The notes beneath the pieces are model-generated. The model was not told where the DNA came from. It worked only from the letters and a program-made list of their open reading frames with translations, and searched no databases. DNA of 64,000 nucleotides, from assembly GCA_021292105.1 (NCBI GenBank), contig CM037874.1, positions 31,574,800 to 31,638,799 on the forward strand, in the 5' to 3' direction. Source of the stretch: Anadara kagoshimensis. Lineage: Eukaryota; Mollusca; Bivalvia; Arcoida; Arcidae. Of the stretch, positions 11,660-21,581 are shown one piece after another; position 1 is the first letter of the stretch, and each line of letters begins with the position of its first letter. The translations under genes were made by a program, and so were the position numbers.

Positions 11660-12140
11660 GGTTTAATGCATTATTATACCCTCGCAAACGAAGTTCAGGG
11701 GGTTTATAGAAATCACCCTGTCTGCCCGTCCGTCTATTCGTCCGTCCGTCCATCCGTCTGGTTGTCGGTCTCAATATCGTACCCGCTTCATATCTTCCAT
11801 GTCTGTCAAAAGATTTTGATCAAACCTGGCACAGATGTAAAACAACATGAGCCGATGTGTCGGTTACCGATTAATGAACAAATGTCAAAGGTCAATGTCA
11901 TGAGGTCAAATATTAGTTTTTTCGTCACAATATCGTGCCTGCACCATATCTTCCACGTCTATCGATGGATTTTGATCAAACTTAAAACATATGTAAACCA
12001 ACATGAGACGATGTGTTGCATAAGGTCAAGAGGTCAAATTTTAGTTTTTCCGTCACAATATCGTGTCCGCTGTAATGATACTTTTATTTCTTTTATTCTT
12101 ATTTTTCTGAAGGGTGGGAGTATTAGTCTCCTTTAGACAG
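11660..12140 (+). repeat. Repeat with CCGT microsatellite and ~145-bp tandem units
   Basis: Begins 'ttataccctcgcaaacgaag', then a CCGT/CCGTC-rich tract, then two diverged units each running 'tcacaatatcgtgcctgc', 'tttgatcaaact', 'caacatgag.cgatgtg' and 'gaggtcaaa'. It ends in 'gggtgggagtattagtctcc'. Lies inside hAT copy 1. A 160-codon frame through it follows the repeat period and is not a gene. The layout (tandem ~150-bp units beside a microsatellite) recalls bivalve pearl-type elements, by analogy only. Confidence 0.55.
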
Positions 12141-12159
12141 TTCTTGTTTATTTAATTTT

Positions 12160-12173
12160 TTTGCAACATTTTC

Positions 12174-12233
<60 letters not shown>

Positions 12234-12312
12234 TATATATTAATCTAAAATTAAGAAAATGTTGCAATAGTATATATATTTATTGCAACATTTTCTTAAT
12301 TTCAGATGTTAA
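12160..12312. repeat. (TA)n tract with flanking inverted repeat
   Basis: A long AT alternation followed by 'aagaaaatgttgcaa' and its inverse 'ttgcaacattttcttaattt' around a second short TA tract. The same arrangement, more extended, is at 42.73-42.96 kb in hAT copy 2. It predicts a cruciform-forming hairpin and may be a small MITE inserted in a TA microsatellite. Confidence 0.6.
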
Positions 12313-14395
12313 AAGAACACCGAAAAGATTCCATTGTTTATGTACTGCAAAAGTAAAGCAAAAATAATTTTTTCTGAGGTTGTCGACCATTGTATAATAT
12401 TTCACAAGGATTTGGAACTGAAATTTAATTAAACAGACCTCAACCAAGGAGATTTTCGAATTAAAAATTTCCACATTACCCCAAGGGAATACGAGAAAGA
12501 CAACACAATTCTTATACCAAACGAATCAACTGAGTGATATGTTCTGGACTCCGTATTTAATGGATTAATAGGTTTCAGCAGAGGAAAAATTCCTTTAATA
12601 TTTTCATATCTAAAACTGTTTTAGAACTAGACATTCAAACGGCGTTGTAGCAGGGCTCAATCGCTGGGTAAGTCACCACCCCCTATGGTGGCAAACATTT
12701 ACATTAGAAAATAATTGATAGTGTTAATAGTTGCAATGATGGATGTTATTTGAATGAAGATGAAAGTGTAACAACTTCCGGAAATTGTTATATTTTTCTG
12801 CACAGATGCTATATAATTATGACCTTTTTTCATTTGCACATTAATAACCAGACGTGTTAAATGTTTTACTATTTACTACAACCTTCATGAAAATGCAAAA
12901 TGCAACATAAATAACTTTAATTGAAAACATTATTGTTACATGTAGAAGACTTTGACATTCATCCTCTGCAACTTTATAAATTTCTTTGACTTGATATGTT
13001 GATCAAAATCATCAAACTACTATAAAAAGTTATCGAACAAAATCACATGACCATGAAAAACTAGGTCACAACTTTGTGTTGTCATATGTAAAACATCCCA
13101 AATTGTACCTAAAAATCAGGTTTCATAAGAATTGTTTTATTACATGTACTTTAAAAATCATCTAAAAAGTCACTGGTTCATAAAAATTTGTCACAATGAA
13201 TTACTTTGTGTTGAAATACATAAAGCATCTAAAGTTGTACTTGCAAATCAAGTTTCAGCAAAATTGTCCTGTTAAACTTTATATTATCAAAGAAAATCAC
13301 TGGACCATGAGAATTAAGTTACAATGGTCTTTTCTGTGTTGCATCATTATGAAAGATGTTAAATTGTGCATTTTAACAACCATAATGAGTTCCATCGCGG
13401 AAAAATAGGTTAAGGTATGAAAGCTGAACAATAATTACCAATCAATGGCCAAATGAACAGTCTAGAACGTAAACGTTGTTTATTTTGTTTTAAACAAATT
13501 TGAGGTTTTATGAAATTAAGCCAATTTATGCCATAGAGCCTTCTAAAAATGCGTTACCCAGGCGTGATTCTTCACATTCTATGATTTTAGATTTTAGAAA
13601 ACCTTAGAATATGAATGTCACGCCTGATACACGCATTTTAGATAGCAACCCTACGTTTATACCCATGAAACCCAAATATAAAAAATCAAACCTGTTTTTT
13701 CAAATTAATTGTGATACATGCATTTCTATTAAATGAAAGCGTTCCTTATACTTTCTATACTTTTAATTTGAATGCCAGTTGCGAGCTACCTGTACAGTAC
13801 AATGTCATAAAATGTGAGCTACCTGTACAGTAAACAGAAAACCACACAGTCCAATAAAATCGTGTTTTGAAGTTTTCTCCAAACTTCTAATACTGTAATA
13901 AGTCACAAGTTATTTTTAACATTCATAGCTTGCAAACTGTCTTCAGAATGGTATTAAATAGAATAGTAATATAGAGAAAATGAGAATAAATCGTAAATTC
14001 ATGACAATTCCGCTGTGATCTATCATGTTCAACAAACGAATAAAAGTTTTAGGCTTGATTTTTCACAAAATGTGTTGGATAATGAAAACTTGCATTAACA
14101 TAGTGAGATCCATGTACCTATGAAAAATCTCACAACACTTCATAACAACAACAATTTTACATATTTTTACTTACGTTTGACTCCACTGTTTTCATTCCTC
14201 GCTTCGATAAACAGAGCTACCGACAACTGTACAGTTTGACTCAACTTCCGTTCCCACACTGTGACTACGGGAACTTAATACAAAGGAACATACTGCTTAG
14301 GTTGTTGATACAGGGATATTACTTTGGTGGTGTGGAAGTGCCAAATGAAAAAAAAATTGTTCGCTTAATTTTAACTAATTTACTGTTATCTCTGT

Positions 14396-14625
14396 ATGAT
14401 TGATTGATTGATCGGTTTTAGAGTTCCAGTAAAAAATATTTCACTTATATGGCGACGTCACCAGCTACAGACGAAGTTGCGGAATTGCCTTGACACGGGT
14501 TTTTACGGTTTCGTCCTAAAGAACCGTGACTTTCATTTCAGATTGACCCGTGGTCGAAAAATCTTAAATCTAAGAACGCAAACAACTTCCGGTGTAGTCC
14601 AAAATTCAGTCGTGTTCGTCGAAGC
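14396..14625 (-). repeat. Degenerate tRNA-type SINE, body and 3' tail
   Basis: On the minus strand the sequence shares 'gaaccgt/cacggttctt' and 'tgacgtcgccatataagtga' blocks with the better SINE at 48.3-48.6 kb and ends in ATCA repeats. The tRNA-like head is not recognisable. Two overlapping ~90-codon frames through it are incidental. Confidence 0.5.
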
Positions 14626-14819
14626 GAGAGATTTTTTGACACAAGGGGATGATGGAAATTGTTTTGGTAAGTGTGTTAAACCAGCTTCAATATGAACAAA
14701 ACGGATTACACCAATGAAAGTAGTACACTTGAGCTTATTAGCGTAGCTACACACATCCAGGTAAAGTCCTCCTAATGTATTGCAAATGGTCGGCAACACC
14801 TCCCCAAAAGTAATTTTTC

Positions 14820-15330
14820 ACACTTTCGCCGTAAACAATCGACCATACATATGTTTTATGTACAATGCAAATTTTAGATAATTTTAGGTGCGATTAAATC
14901 TGAATAGTTTTTAAAATAAAACTACGGTTTGAGTTTGACCACTAAATTACGAAGACTTAATTAAAATGATTTTTTTCAACCCTATGTGTTTTTTGCAAGG
15001 TGTACTCCGAGTTGTAAAACCACTGTCATCCTAGTCGTTTTAACAGAAATGTAACTATACGCCTAGTTGGTGTTCTTGTATTGTATTCTCTATACACCTG
15101 GACTATAATCTAGATTTTTATAGTTTAATTATGGAGTCAGGCGGCGTTTGGCTGATTTGCCGAAGTACTAAAAATTTGTCTATTTGAGTCAATGACAGAA
15201 TATTTAAATTTTGTTATTGCAATTTAAATCCATACGATTTTCAGCATCATGCGATAGTACATGAAAGAACTGAAAGAGTTCCTTGTTAAAAAAACTTTCA
15301 AGTTATTCCATTGGAATTGCAATCCACACC
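14820..15330. other. No gene or repeat identified
   Basis: AT-rich non-coding sequence between a SINE remnant and a protein-like fragment. I find no open frame, terminal repeat or match elsewhere in the window. Confidence 0.5.
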
Positions 15331-15337
15331 CCGATAA

Positions 15338-15568
15338 TAACTGGGGGAAAATATTGTTTGATTCGCCTAATGGGGAGAATGGAACAATTTCTTCGTGGAA
15401 ACTTTCGTCCAGAGGTGAAATTTTTTAATCAATCATCCATATTCTGAAATTAAAGAAAATGATAATTCTAGCCAAGACACAATCACATTTAAGCGAAAGC
15501 TAAACAATATATTTAATCTTCATGGAGTGGACGCCAAGTCTAGAATCCTGGATGGTCATGCCCAATAG
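15338..15568 (+). other. Protein-like fragment of unknown origin, frameshifted
   Basis: Two adjoining frames look protein-like: one reading EQFLRGNFRPEVKFFN, then after a one-base shift near 15.43 kb a 48-codon stretch that contains QDTITFKRKLNNIFN and ends VDAKSRILDGHAQ at a TAG. Charge pattern and lack of low-complexity bias suggest decayed coding sequence. I recognise no family; a retroelement end or an orphan exon are both possible. Confidence 0.3.
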
Positions 15569-15987
15569 GCAGAAGATGCGTCACCTATATATTGTATTTT
15601 TGCAGTGCTTCTACTATATAGACCTACGGTTGTTTGCATATTGTTTTCGTTGCACCAGCAGCTGCTGTTCAACTATATGAGACATATACATTATAAACGT
15701 TTTTATAAAGCTTAGAAATTAAAGTGCAAGCTCACTGATGGAATCGTTCAGATATGTATGAAGTACTCTATCTCTGAAAAATGTTTTTAATTTGGGCAAT
15801 CGATCACCGTGAAATTATGATTAAACCAAATTGCAAACCCCAGCACATGTTATTCCTACTCTAAGTAGCGCGGAAGACAACTAATTGGCTTAATAAAAAG
15901 TTTGAACTGGAAAACAAAGCCACATACAAACTTCAGGTAGTCGATTTATTATTCGTCCCGATTAATTCTAGTTACTTTATACACTCA

Positions 15988-17300
15988 CGAGGAGGAGGGG
16001 GGTCAAAAAGTTCATAGAACGGGGTATATATTGCCTCAACAAACCATACATTTTATTATTATTTTTCAATATAGTCCCCAATAACCCCAATGCACTTAGC
16101 CCACTTTTCTTTCAGACTGTCTATCTGTCTATACCTTTGAAATAGAAGTCTTCGGTTTGGTCGTGAAACCATGCCTCTGTGGCAGCCTTAAGTCAATCAT
16201 TATCAGAAAATCTTATTCCCCGTAAATGGGATTTCAAATTTCTAAATAGGAAATAATCACTGGGTGCCAAATCGGGAGTGTAGGGTGGGTGATTAAGTTG
16301 TTCGAACTTGCATTCACAAATCGCTGCTTGTGCAATCCTTGACTTGTGCACGGAAGCATTGTCGTGAAGAAACAATACCCTCGGCTCAACCTTCCTCTCC
16401 TTTTTAATTTAATAGCAGCTTTCAGCTGCTTCATTAGATTAGCATAGTAACCCCCAGTGATAGAGATTCCAGCAGGTTTATAATTGATTAACAGAACACC
16501 ATTAGAATCCCAAAACACAGTGGACATGGCTTTGCCAGTTGATGGTTGGGTTTTGAATTTCTTTGGTCGGGGTGAACCAGGGTGCTTCCATTGCATGGAC
16601 TCTTTTTTGGTTTCTGGGTCCCATTGATGAATTCATGTTTCATCACCAGTTACTAAACGTAAATGGAAGTTCTCCGGGTTATCATTATAAATGCAAAGAA
16701 GCTCCCGACTTGACTGGAGTCTTTGGAAGCAATCCTGCACATAAAGGTTTCTGGGGACCCATCTTGCGGATACTTTTGGCATCCCAAGATGCTCGTGGAT
16801 AACCGTGTATACACTTCCATGTGAAATGTCACACTCCCTAGCTATGTCATCAATCCTAATTCGACGATCATTCATGATCATTCATGATGAGGGTCTCAAT
16901 TTCCTTTGTGATGGCATCAGCTGGCCGACCTGACCATTGGTCATACTTCAGTGAGATGTGTCTATGTTTAAATTCAGCTGACCATTTTGCCACTGTGGAA
17001 TAGGCAGGAGCACTGTCACTGTACACCTCGGTCATTCGCCGGTGAATTTCTTTGGCATTTGATCCCACTACTGTGAGGAACTTTATAACTGCCCTAAACT
17101 CAACATTTAGATTTTCCATCATTGCTTGATGGTCACCAACTTTAAATGCATTTGAGAATTACATAAATATGTTGTGACAAATAAACTTGATATGTTTAAA
17201 ATGGCGGAATGTTGTGTTGTCTAAATAAGTAAAGAAAATGTGTGTTACGCTCGGCTGAATACGCTGTTCTATGAACTTTCTGACTTCCCCTCGTACTCGT
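15988..17300 (-). mobile_element. Mariner element with imperfect TIRs
   Basis: About 1.31 kb, the usual mariner length. The left end 'cgaggaggaggggggtcaaa' and the inverted right end 'cgagtacgaggggaagtcag' continue into a shared 'aagttcatagaac' stretch. A TA is present outside the right TIR; the left flank is not clearly TA, so that target-site copy may be mutated. It holds a decayed transposase gene on the minus strand. Confidence 0.85.
16190..17122 (-). pseudogene. Mariner transposase (DD34D), inactivated
   Basis: Encodes the cut-and-paste DDE/D transposase of a mariner element. N-terminal paired-like helix-turn-helix (about 'FRAVIKFLTVVGSNAKEIHR' and 'STVAKWSAEFKH'), WSGRP linker-type motif, then the catalytic core: TGDE (first Asp), FLHDNASVHKS (second Asp) and YTPDLAPSDYFLF, with exactly 34 residues between the second and third Asp. 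Three lesions are visible: a tandem 10-bp duplication (ATGAATGATC twice) near 16.87 kb that shifts the frame, a TGG-to-TGA change directly after TGDET, and a one-base shift near 16.37 kb. All three catalytic Asp codons remain. Confidence 0.9.
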
Positions 17301-17484
17301 AACACCACTACCACTCATTCTAAACCGAAAGAGCGTCTATAACAAATTATTTACTTGTCAATTCTTTTACAAAACGGTAATCCATGATACAAATATCTAG
17401 GGCTGAACAGGCATTCTGGTTATTTTGTCAAGTACCATACGGACTCCAAACAAAAATACTGAAGATAAAAGTAATAATTATAAT

Positions 17485-17661
17485 TTTCCTACGAACTATC
17501 GGTATACCTATGGGTACAAACTGTGCACCATTGTTTGCTTATTTATAACTTTATTCTTGTGAATTAGAATTTATGCAGAATCTCGTTAACCCTGAAGAGA
17601 AGACTGTAGCCAAGTCTAAATAGATAGATGACGATCTATCCATTAATAATCCAAAATTGTG
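17485..17661 (+). pseudogene. Penelope-like reverse transcriptase fragment, plus strand
   Basis: Reads TIGIPMGTNCAPL, then LEFMQNLVNPEEKTVAKSK and DDDLSINNPK with stops and gaps: the same reverse-transcriptase palm region as in the longer minus-strand copy that starts just to its right. The two copies therefore converge tail to tail. Internal deletions have removed the YIDD tyrosine region. Not functional. Confidence 0.75.
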
Positions 17662-19860
17662 TGAAAGGAACATTGAACTATGAGACGTCAAATATATCCA
17701 GGGCAATCCTGGACACAGAAACATCAAACTTATCAACAATAGTGTGATGACGGCCATAAAACTTTTTGAGGGCCTCGATAAGCCTAGGCTTGCAATATCC
17801 CTGAGTCAACAATTTATCTACAAGCAGCCTACTTCGTTGTACAAAGTCCCCGTAGTGGGAACAAGCTCTGCCATAGCGTATTAATTGGGAAACAAATACA
17901 CCATAAGCAGGAGAAGCAGGTATATTGCTGCATAAAAAAGAAAGTTGACAATAGAAAATTTGAAATCATCACGTTTGTCATAAAATTCAAATGTAGCCTT
18001 TCGTGTGCGTCATAATTCAGGTATAAGTCTGAATATGAAGCAGAACTTGAAGAATAAGTCGTGTCTTTTATTTCAAGCTCACTAGGATAGATGACATTTA
18101 CATAGTCTCCAAATTTAGGATTGTTAAAAGACAGAACGTCATCTATATATCTGTATGTTGAGTTGAACGATTTGGCTACAGTCTTCTCTCCAGATTTAAC
18201 AAGGTTCTGCATAAATTCTGCTTCGTAAGAATAAAGAAACAAACCAGCAAGCAATGGTGCACAGTTTTCACCCATTGGTATACCGATTGTTTGCTGAAAA
18301 ACTATATTACCAAACACAGCAAATATGTTATCTATCAAAAACTCCAACATTTTGATGACGGTATCTTCAGTATATTTTTCTTTGGAATCCGTATGGTGCT
18401 TGACAAAATAACCAGAATTCCTGTTCAGCACCAGATATTTGTATCTTGGCTTACCGTTTTTGTAAAAGAAAGACAAGTGTATGATTTCTTTAAGACGTAC
18501 TTTCAATTTAGAATGAGGGATAGGGGTGAATATAGTATAGAAACATCAAATGTTTTTATACTGTTTACATGAGATCAAGTATTAGAAGAAAGATGTTCAA
18601 GTATTTCTTTAGAATTTTTGAGAATCCACATTTGGTTGATTCCAGATGTAGAATATACTTTTTCTGAATAAGACTGAAGACCATCTTTGACGATTGTCAA
18701 AATTTGTGTTAGAGTTACCGATAATGATTTAGTAGTACATTTAGATGAGCCTGCTATATATCTTTCCTTGTATGGATTTTTATGGAGTTTAGAAATCCAA
18801 TACAAGTAAGGAAGATCAAGATCTTCCTCTTTAAGATTGATACCTAAAGACTCGAGAACTCCCCTTTAATTGGAAAGAACTTTATCTTTGGTAAATTAGT
18901 TCTAGTATATGCAGGGTTATTTGATATACTATCTAAACCAAACTACTTAATAAGACATTGCCTTGATTTCAGGATCCTTGAGTACTGAAGACGGTTTAGT
19001 ACTCATAGACCCTTTAAGTTTGGCAATCCTAGTTTTAACGAAAGATCTCACAACCTTTATCCAGTCGGATAAGGTATCAAGCTCAAAATCTTCTAATTTA
19101 GCTCAACGTTTGGCGTACTCTTCAACGGAATCCATGACAAGTCTGAAATTCTGTCCCCAAGTAAAAGGTTGAGCTTTTCTATATTTAAGACCCTTTGAAA
19201 GTAAAGATCTTAATTTAGGGTTTTCGATTATATTGAGATCACCAGTTATTACATGTCCAGCTGGTCCATAAATATAGGGAGAAGACGAGCAAGAGCAGGT
19301 AGGTGGAGTAAAATTATGGAAGTTTAAACACTGCAATGTTTGTTTATAATTAAATATTTTGGATGCAATAGGTTTATTGTACCAGTAGGAAACTAGAGGT
19401 GGCGAATTAATTTTGAAATAAGCAGGAACTTTAGATTGTACTTGTTTATTTTGATGAATATTGGAAATGTGTATAGCATCTATGCCTTTGTTAGCATAGT
19501 GTAACTTAAGACCATGGCGTTGACCATCGTTCTCAATATCGTTTTCCCGAGCAGGTTCAAATAATCTGTTAAAAACAATATCCATCATGATAGCAGTAAG
19601 CTTATATTCTGGTGTATTAAAATCTATAGTAGTTTTAGATATGCATTTTTCTTGTAACTATCTAAGACGGGATAGTGGTATAGAGTAGAGTTTAGTTCGG
19701 ATATGGTGTAATCCGAGAGGTTTCTGTAGGAATGGTAAAAAATTACGAAAACTAATATCATGGGTATTTGGTTTGTTATAACGGCGATGTCCATGACTTC
19801 TATTGTCACGTGGTGTTTTGTTGAACAAGTGTAAAACATTTATATTGTTACAACCCGGGC
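17662..19860 (-). pseudogene. Penelope-like retroelement (CxC / Naiad-like), decayed copy
   Basis: Longest copy of the main retroelement of the window. In coding order: a segment with the CSCSSSPYIYGPAGHV and ITGDLNIIENPKLRS motifs (about 19.3 kb), a helical segment with DTLSDWIKVVRSFVK, an RT segment with YLYWISKLHKNPYKERYIAG (about 18.8 kb), QTIGIPMGENCAPLLAGLF (about 18.25 kb) and the catalytic STYRYIDDVLSFNN (about 18.15 kb), then a C-terminal KKFYGR-type end near 17.75 kb. The CxC motif before the RT matches my memory of the Hydra/Naiad group of Penelope-like elements. At least five stops or frameshifts break it, including a TGA at 19.1 kb where related proteins have Trp, so it is not a selenocysteine site. 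The 3' region is cut at the junction with the plus-strand fragment. Confidence 0.8.
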
Positions 19861-20015
19861 TTGAAAGATTTCCTTCGCTTACAATTTAAATCAAACAGGT
19901 CGATGTTGTTGGCTTATACTATAAAAGAACATAGTTTAAATTAAACGCACGACTGAAGCGAGAGTTGTCATAGACATCACCATAAAACGTAAGGATAGGA
20001 CTTCAAATGATTCAG

Positions 20016-20248
20016 TATAGGTAAACGACATTGACCTGTCCGTTTGACCTTTCATTAGAAATCTTCATAAAGAATGGTCCACCTAATATGTCAGGATTAG
20101 CAGTGAAAACATGTACACATTTCCCATGATTAGTGTTCACATCTTGTTGACAAAAAATACACGCGTGATCCCTTTTACTTAATTTACCTGTCCTTAATGA
20201 ATATTTAAATCAAAGTTCAAGCGGACAGGTCAATGTTGTTTACCTATA
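20016..20248. mobile_element. MITE-like element, TIR TATAGGTAAACRACATTGAC
   Basis: About 233 bp. The left end 'tataggtaaacgacattgac' and the inverse of the right end 'tataggtaaacaacattgac' continue into 'ctgtccg.ttga'. A further inverted half-copy lies at 19.89-19.93 kb and another at 60.89 kb. Ends in TA on both sides, consistent with TA-targeting non-autonomous elements. Confidence 0.65.
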
Positions 20249-20869
20249 CATTGAATTCATCCATCACAAACCATCCCACTTCTGTACAGTCGAGCGTATT
20301 AAAACACACCTCTAAAAATAACTGATTAAAACCCGATAACAAAATCGAATTATTTTAATATTTAATTTAAAACAACTTACGTATGCAGAAGAATATTAGT
20401 TTTTGTAATTCTCTTTTTAATTTCATTCAGTATACAGTTGCAAAAACTGAAACATTATACAAAACATACAATGTATAATGCATGTTTTAAGTGAGGGAGA
20501 GAGGGGTTACCTTAAAGTAGGACATTTACCATATACACTCTAACTTATAAATTTATCATATAACACATATAATATAATGTTACATAAATCACTCTTCAAG
20601 CATATTGGAAAAATCCGCCATTGATCTACAAACTTTGTGTTCACTTGTGGAAGAATATTAGTGCTCTCCCAGAATTTAATATATAATTACTTTTATCCCA
20701 TAATCATAATAATGCCATTAATCATTATTGAGGAGGCTGATATATAATTTTATATTTATTAAGGTTTGTTTTCTACAAGAAGACGGGTGTATATTTTTGG
20801 GTAGAAATATGTAAGTAAGTGATAAGTACGAGATTTGGTTAAATTTCTCATTATAATCTACAAACTGGT
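20249..20869. other. No gene identified
   Basis: AT-rich non-coding sequence between a MITE-like element and a retroelement tail. Short stop-broken frames only. Confidence 0.5.
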
Positions 20870-21060
20870 TATACTGTACCAAACATGGCGAGTGTAGCTA
20901 GATAAAGAATTGTTGCCTTTCTATCTGGAGCATCCGGCCTCACTTCTTTGGTTAAAGTTCGCGTACATAATTAATTTGTCAGTTTTCAACGTCTTAACGT
21001 CTAAACTTTTCTTTGGGATTGTGATTTAAACATTGGTTGGATATATTTGTTTCAGATTTA
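20870..21060 (+). repeat. Penelope-like 3' end fragment leading into tandem repeat
   Basis: Matches the dispersed tail ('gtgtagctagataaag', 'ggagcatccggcctcacttc', 'gttcgcgta', 'gggattgtgatttaaacatt'). The CACGTG core is mutated to CATGG here, unlike most copies. Its distal end runs directly into the tandem array that follows. Confidence 0.65.
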
Positions 21061-21425
21061 GGGTCATATTTTGGCTTTGAATTAAAATTCTCAAATCTAT
21101 GTAAGGTACAACATACAAGGTTTATTTCATTCATTGTGGTTTGGACATGGATTGGTATGTTTGTTTTAGATTTCTTATCAATTTAGGGTCATATTTTGGC
21201 TTTGAATTAGAATTCTCAAATCTATGTAAGGTACAACATACAAGGTTTAATTCATTCATTGTGGTTTGGACATGGATTGGTATGTTTGTTTTAGATTTCT
21301 TATCAATTTAGGGTCATATTTTGGCTTTGAATTAGAATTCTCAAATCTATGTAAGGTACAACATACAAGGTTTATTTAATTCATTGTGGTTTGGACATGG
21401 ATTGGTGTGTTTGTTTCAGATTATA
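21061..21425 (+). repeat. 125-bp tandem repeat, three copies
   Basis: Units start 'gggtcatattttggctttga' at 21061, 21186 and 21311, a constant 125-bp period. Copies are nearly identical (single-base differences). Each ends with 'ggtttggacatggattgg', the distal end of the Penelope-like tail, so the array is built from retroelement tail plus flanking DNA. The near identity implies recent amplification or homogenisation. Confidence 0.85.
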
Positions 21426-21581
21426 TGTCGCTCTAGAAAAAAATGTTTTGGATTGTGATTTGAAAATGCATTAGTATATTCGTTTTTTATAAAGCATTTC
21501 CTCTTCTGGCCAGTACCATTACGGCAGCTTAGTTGCTATAGTGTTCGCGGTGTACAAATTTGTCTTCTGTTAAACATTTTG

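Larger units (their letters stand above)
11147..14263. mobile_element. hAT-like TIR transposon, copy 1, non-autonomous
   Basis: Termini CACTGTGTGGGAACGGAAGT and, inverted, CACAGTGTGGGAACGGAAGT extend into about 65 bp of near-identical TIR including 'ctgtacag' and 'ggtagctctgtt'. Pairs of the motif TACTGTACAGGTAGCTC lie at 11590-11629 and, inverted, at 13783-13832, about 430-445 bp from each end. No transposase frame survives. Flanks share only ACTAC (5 bp), so the target duplication of this copy is unclear. The hAT assignment rests on copy 2. Units of about 125-130 bp ('aaatcactggaccatgag') repeat near 13.04, 13.16 and 13.29 kb. Confidence 0.8.

Noticed and set aside
11654..12136. 160-codon plus-strand open frame
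   Set aside because: It runs through a CCGT microsatellite and diverged tandem units of a known-style bivalve repeat; the peptide repeats with the DNA period.
11147..14263. CACTG termini taken as a CACTA/EnSpm element
   Set aside because: Copy 2 has an exact 8-bp target duplication, whereas CACTA elements make 2-3 bp ones.
19090..19105. In-frame TGA in the Penelope-like protein considered as a selenocysteine codon
   Set aside because: Related proteins have Trp here, so TGG to TGA is the simpler reading, and other stops and shifts show the copy is dead.
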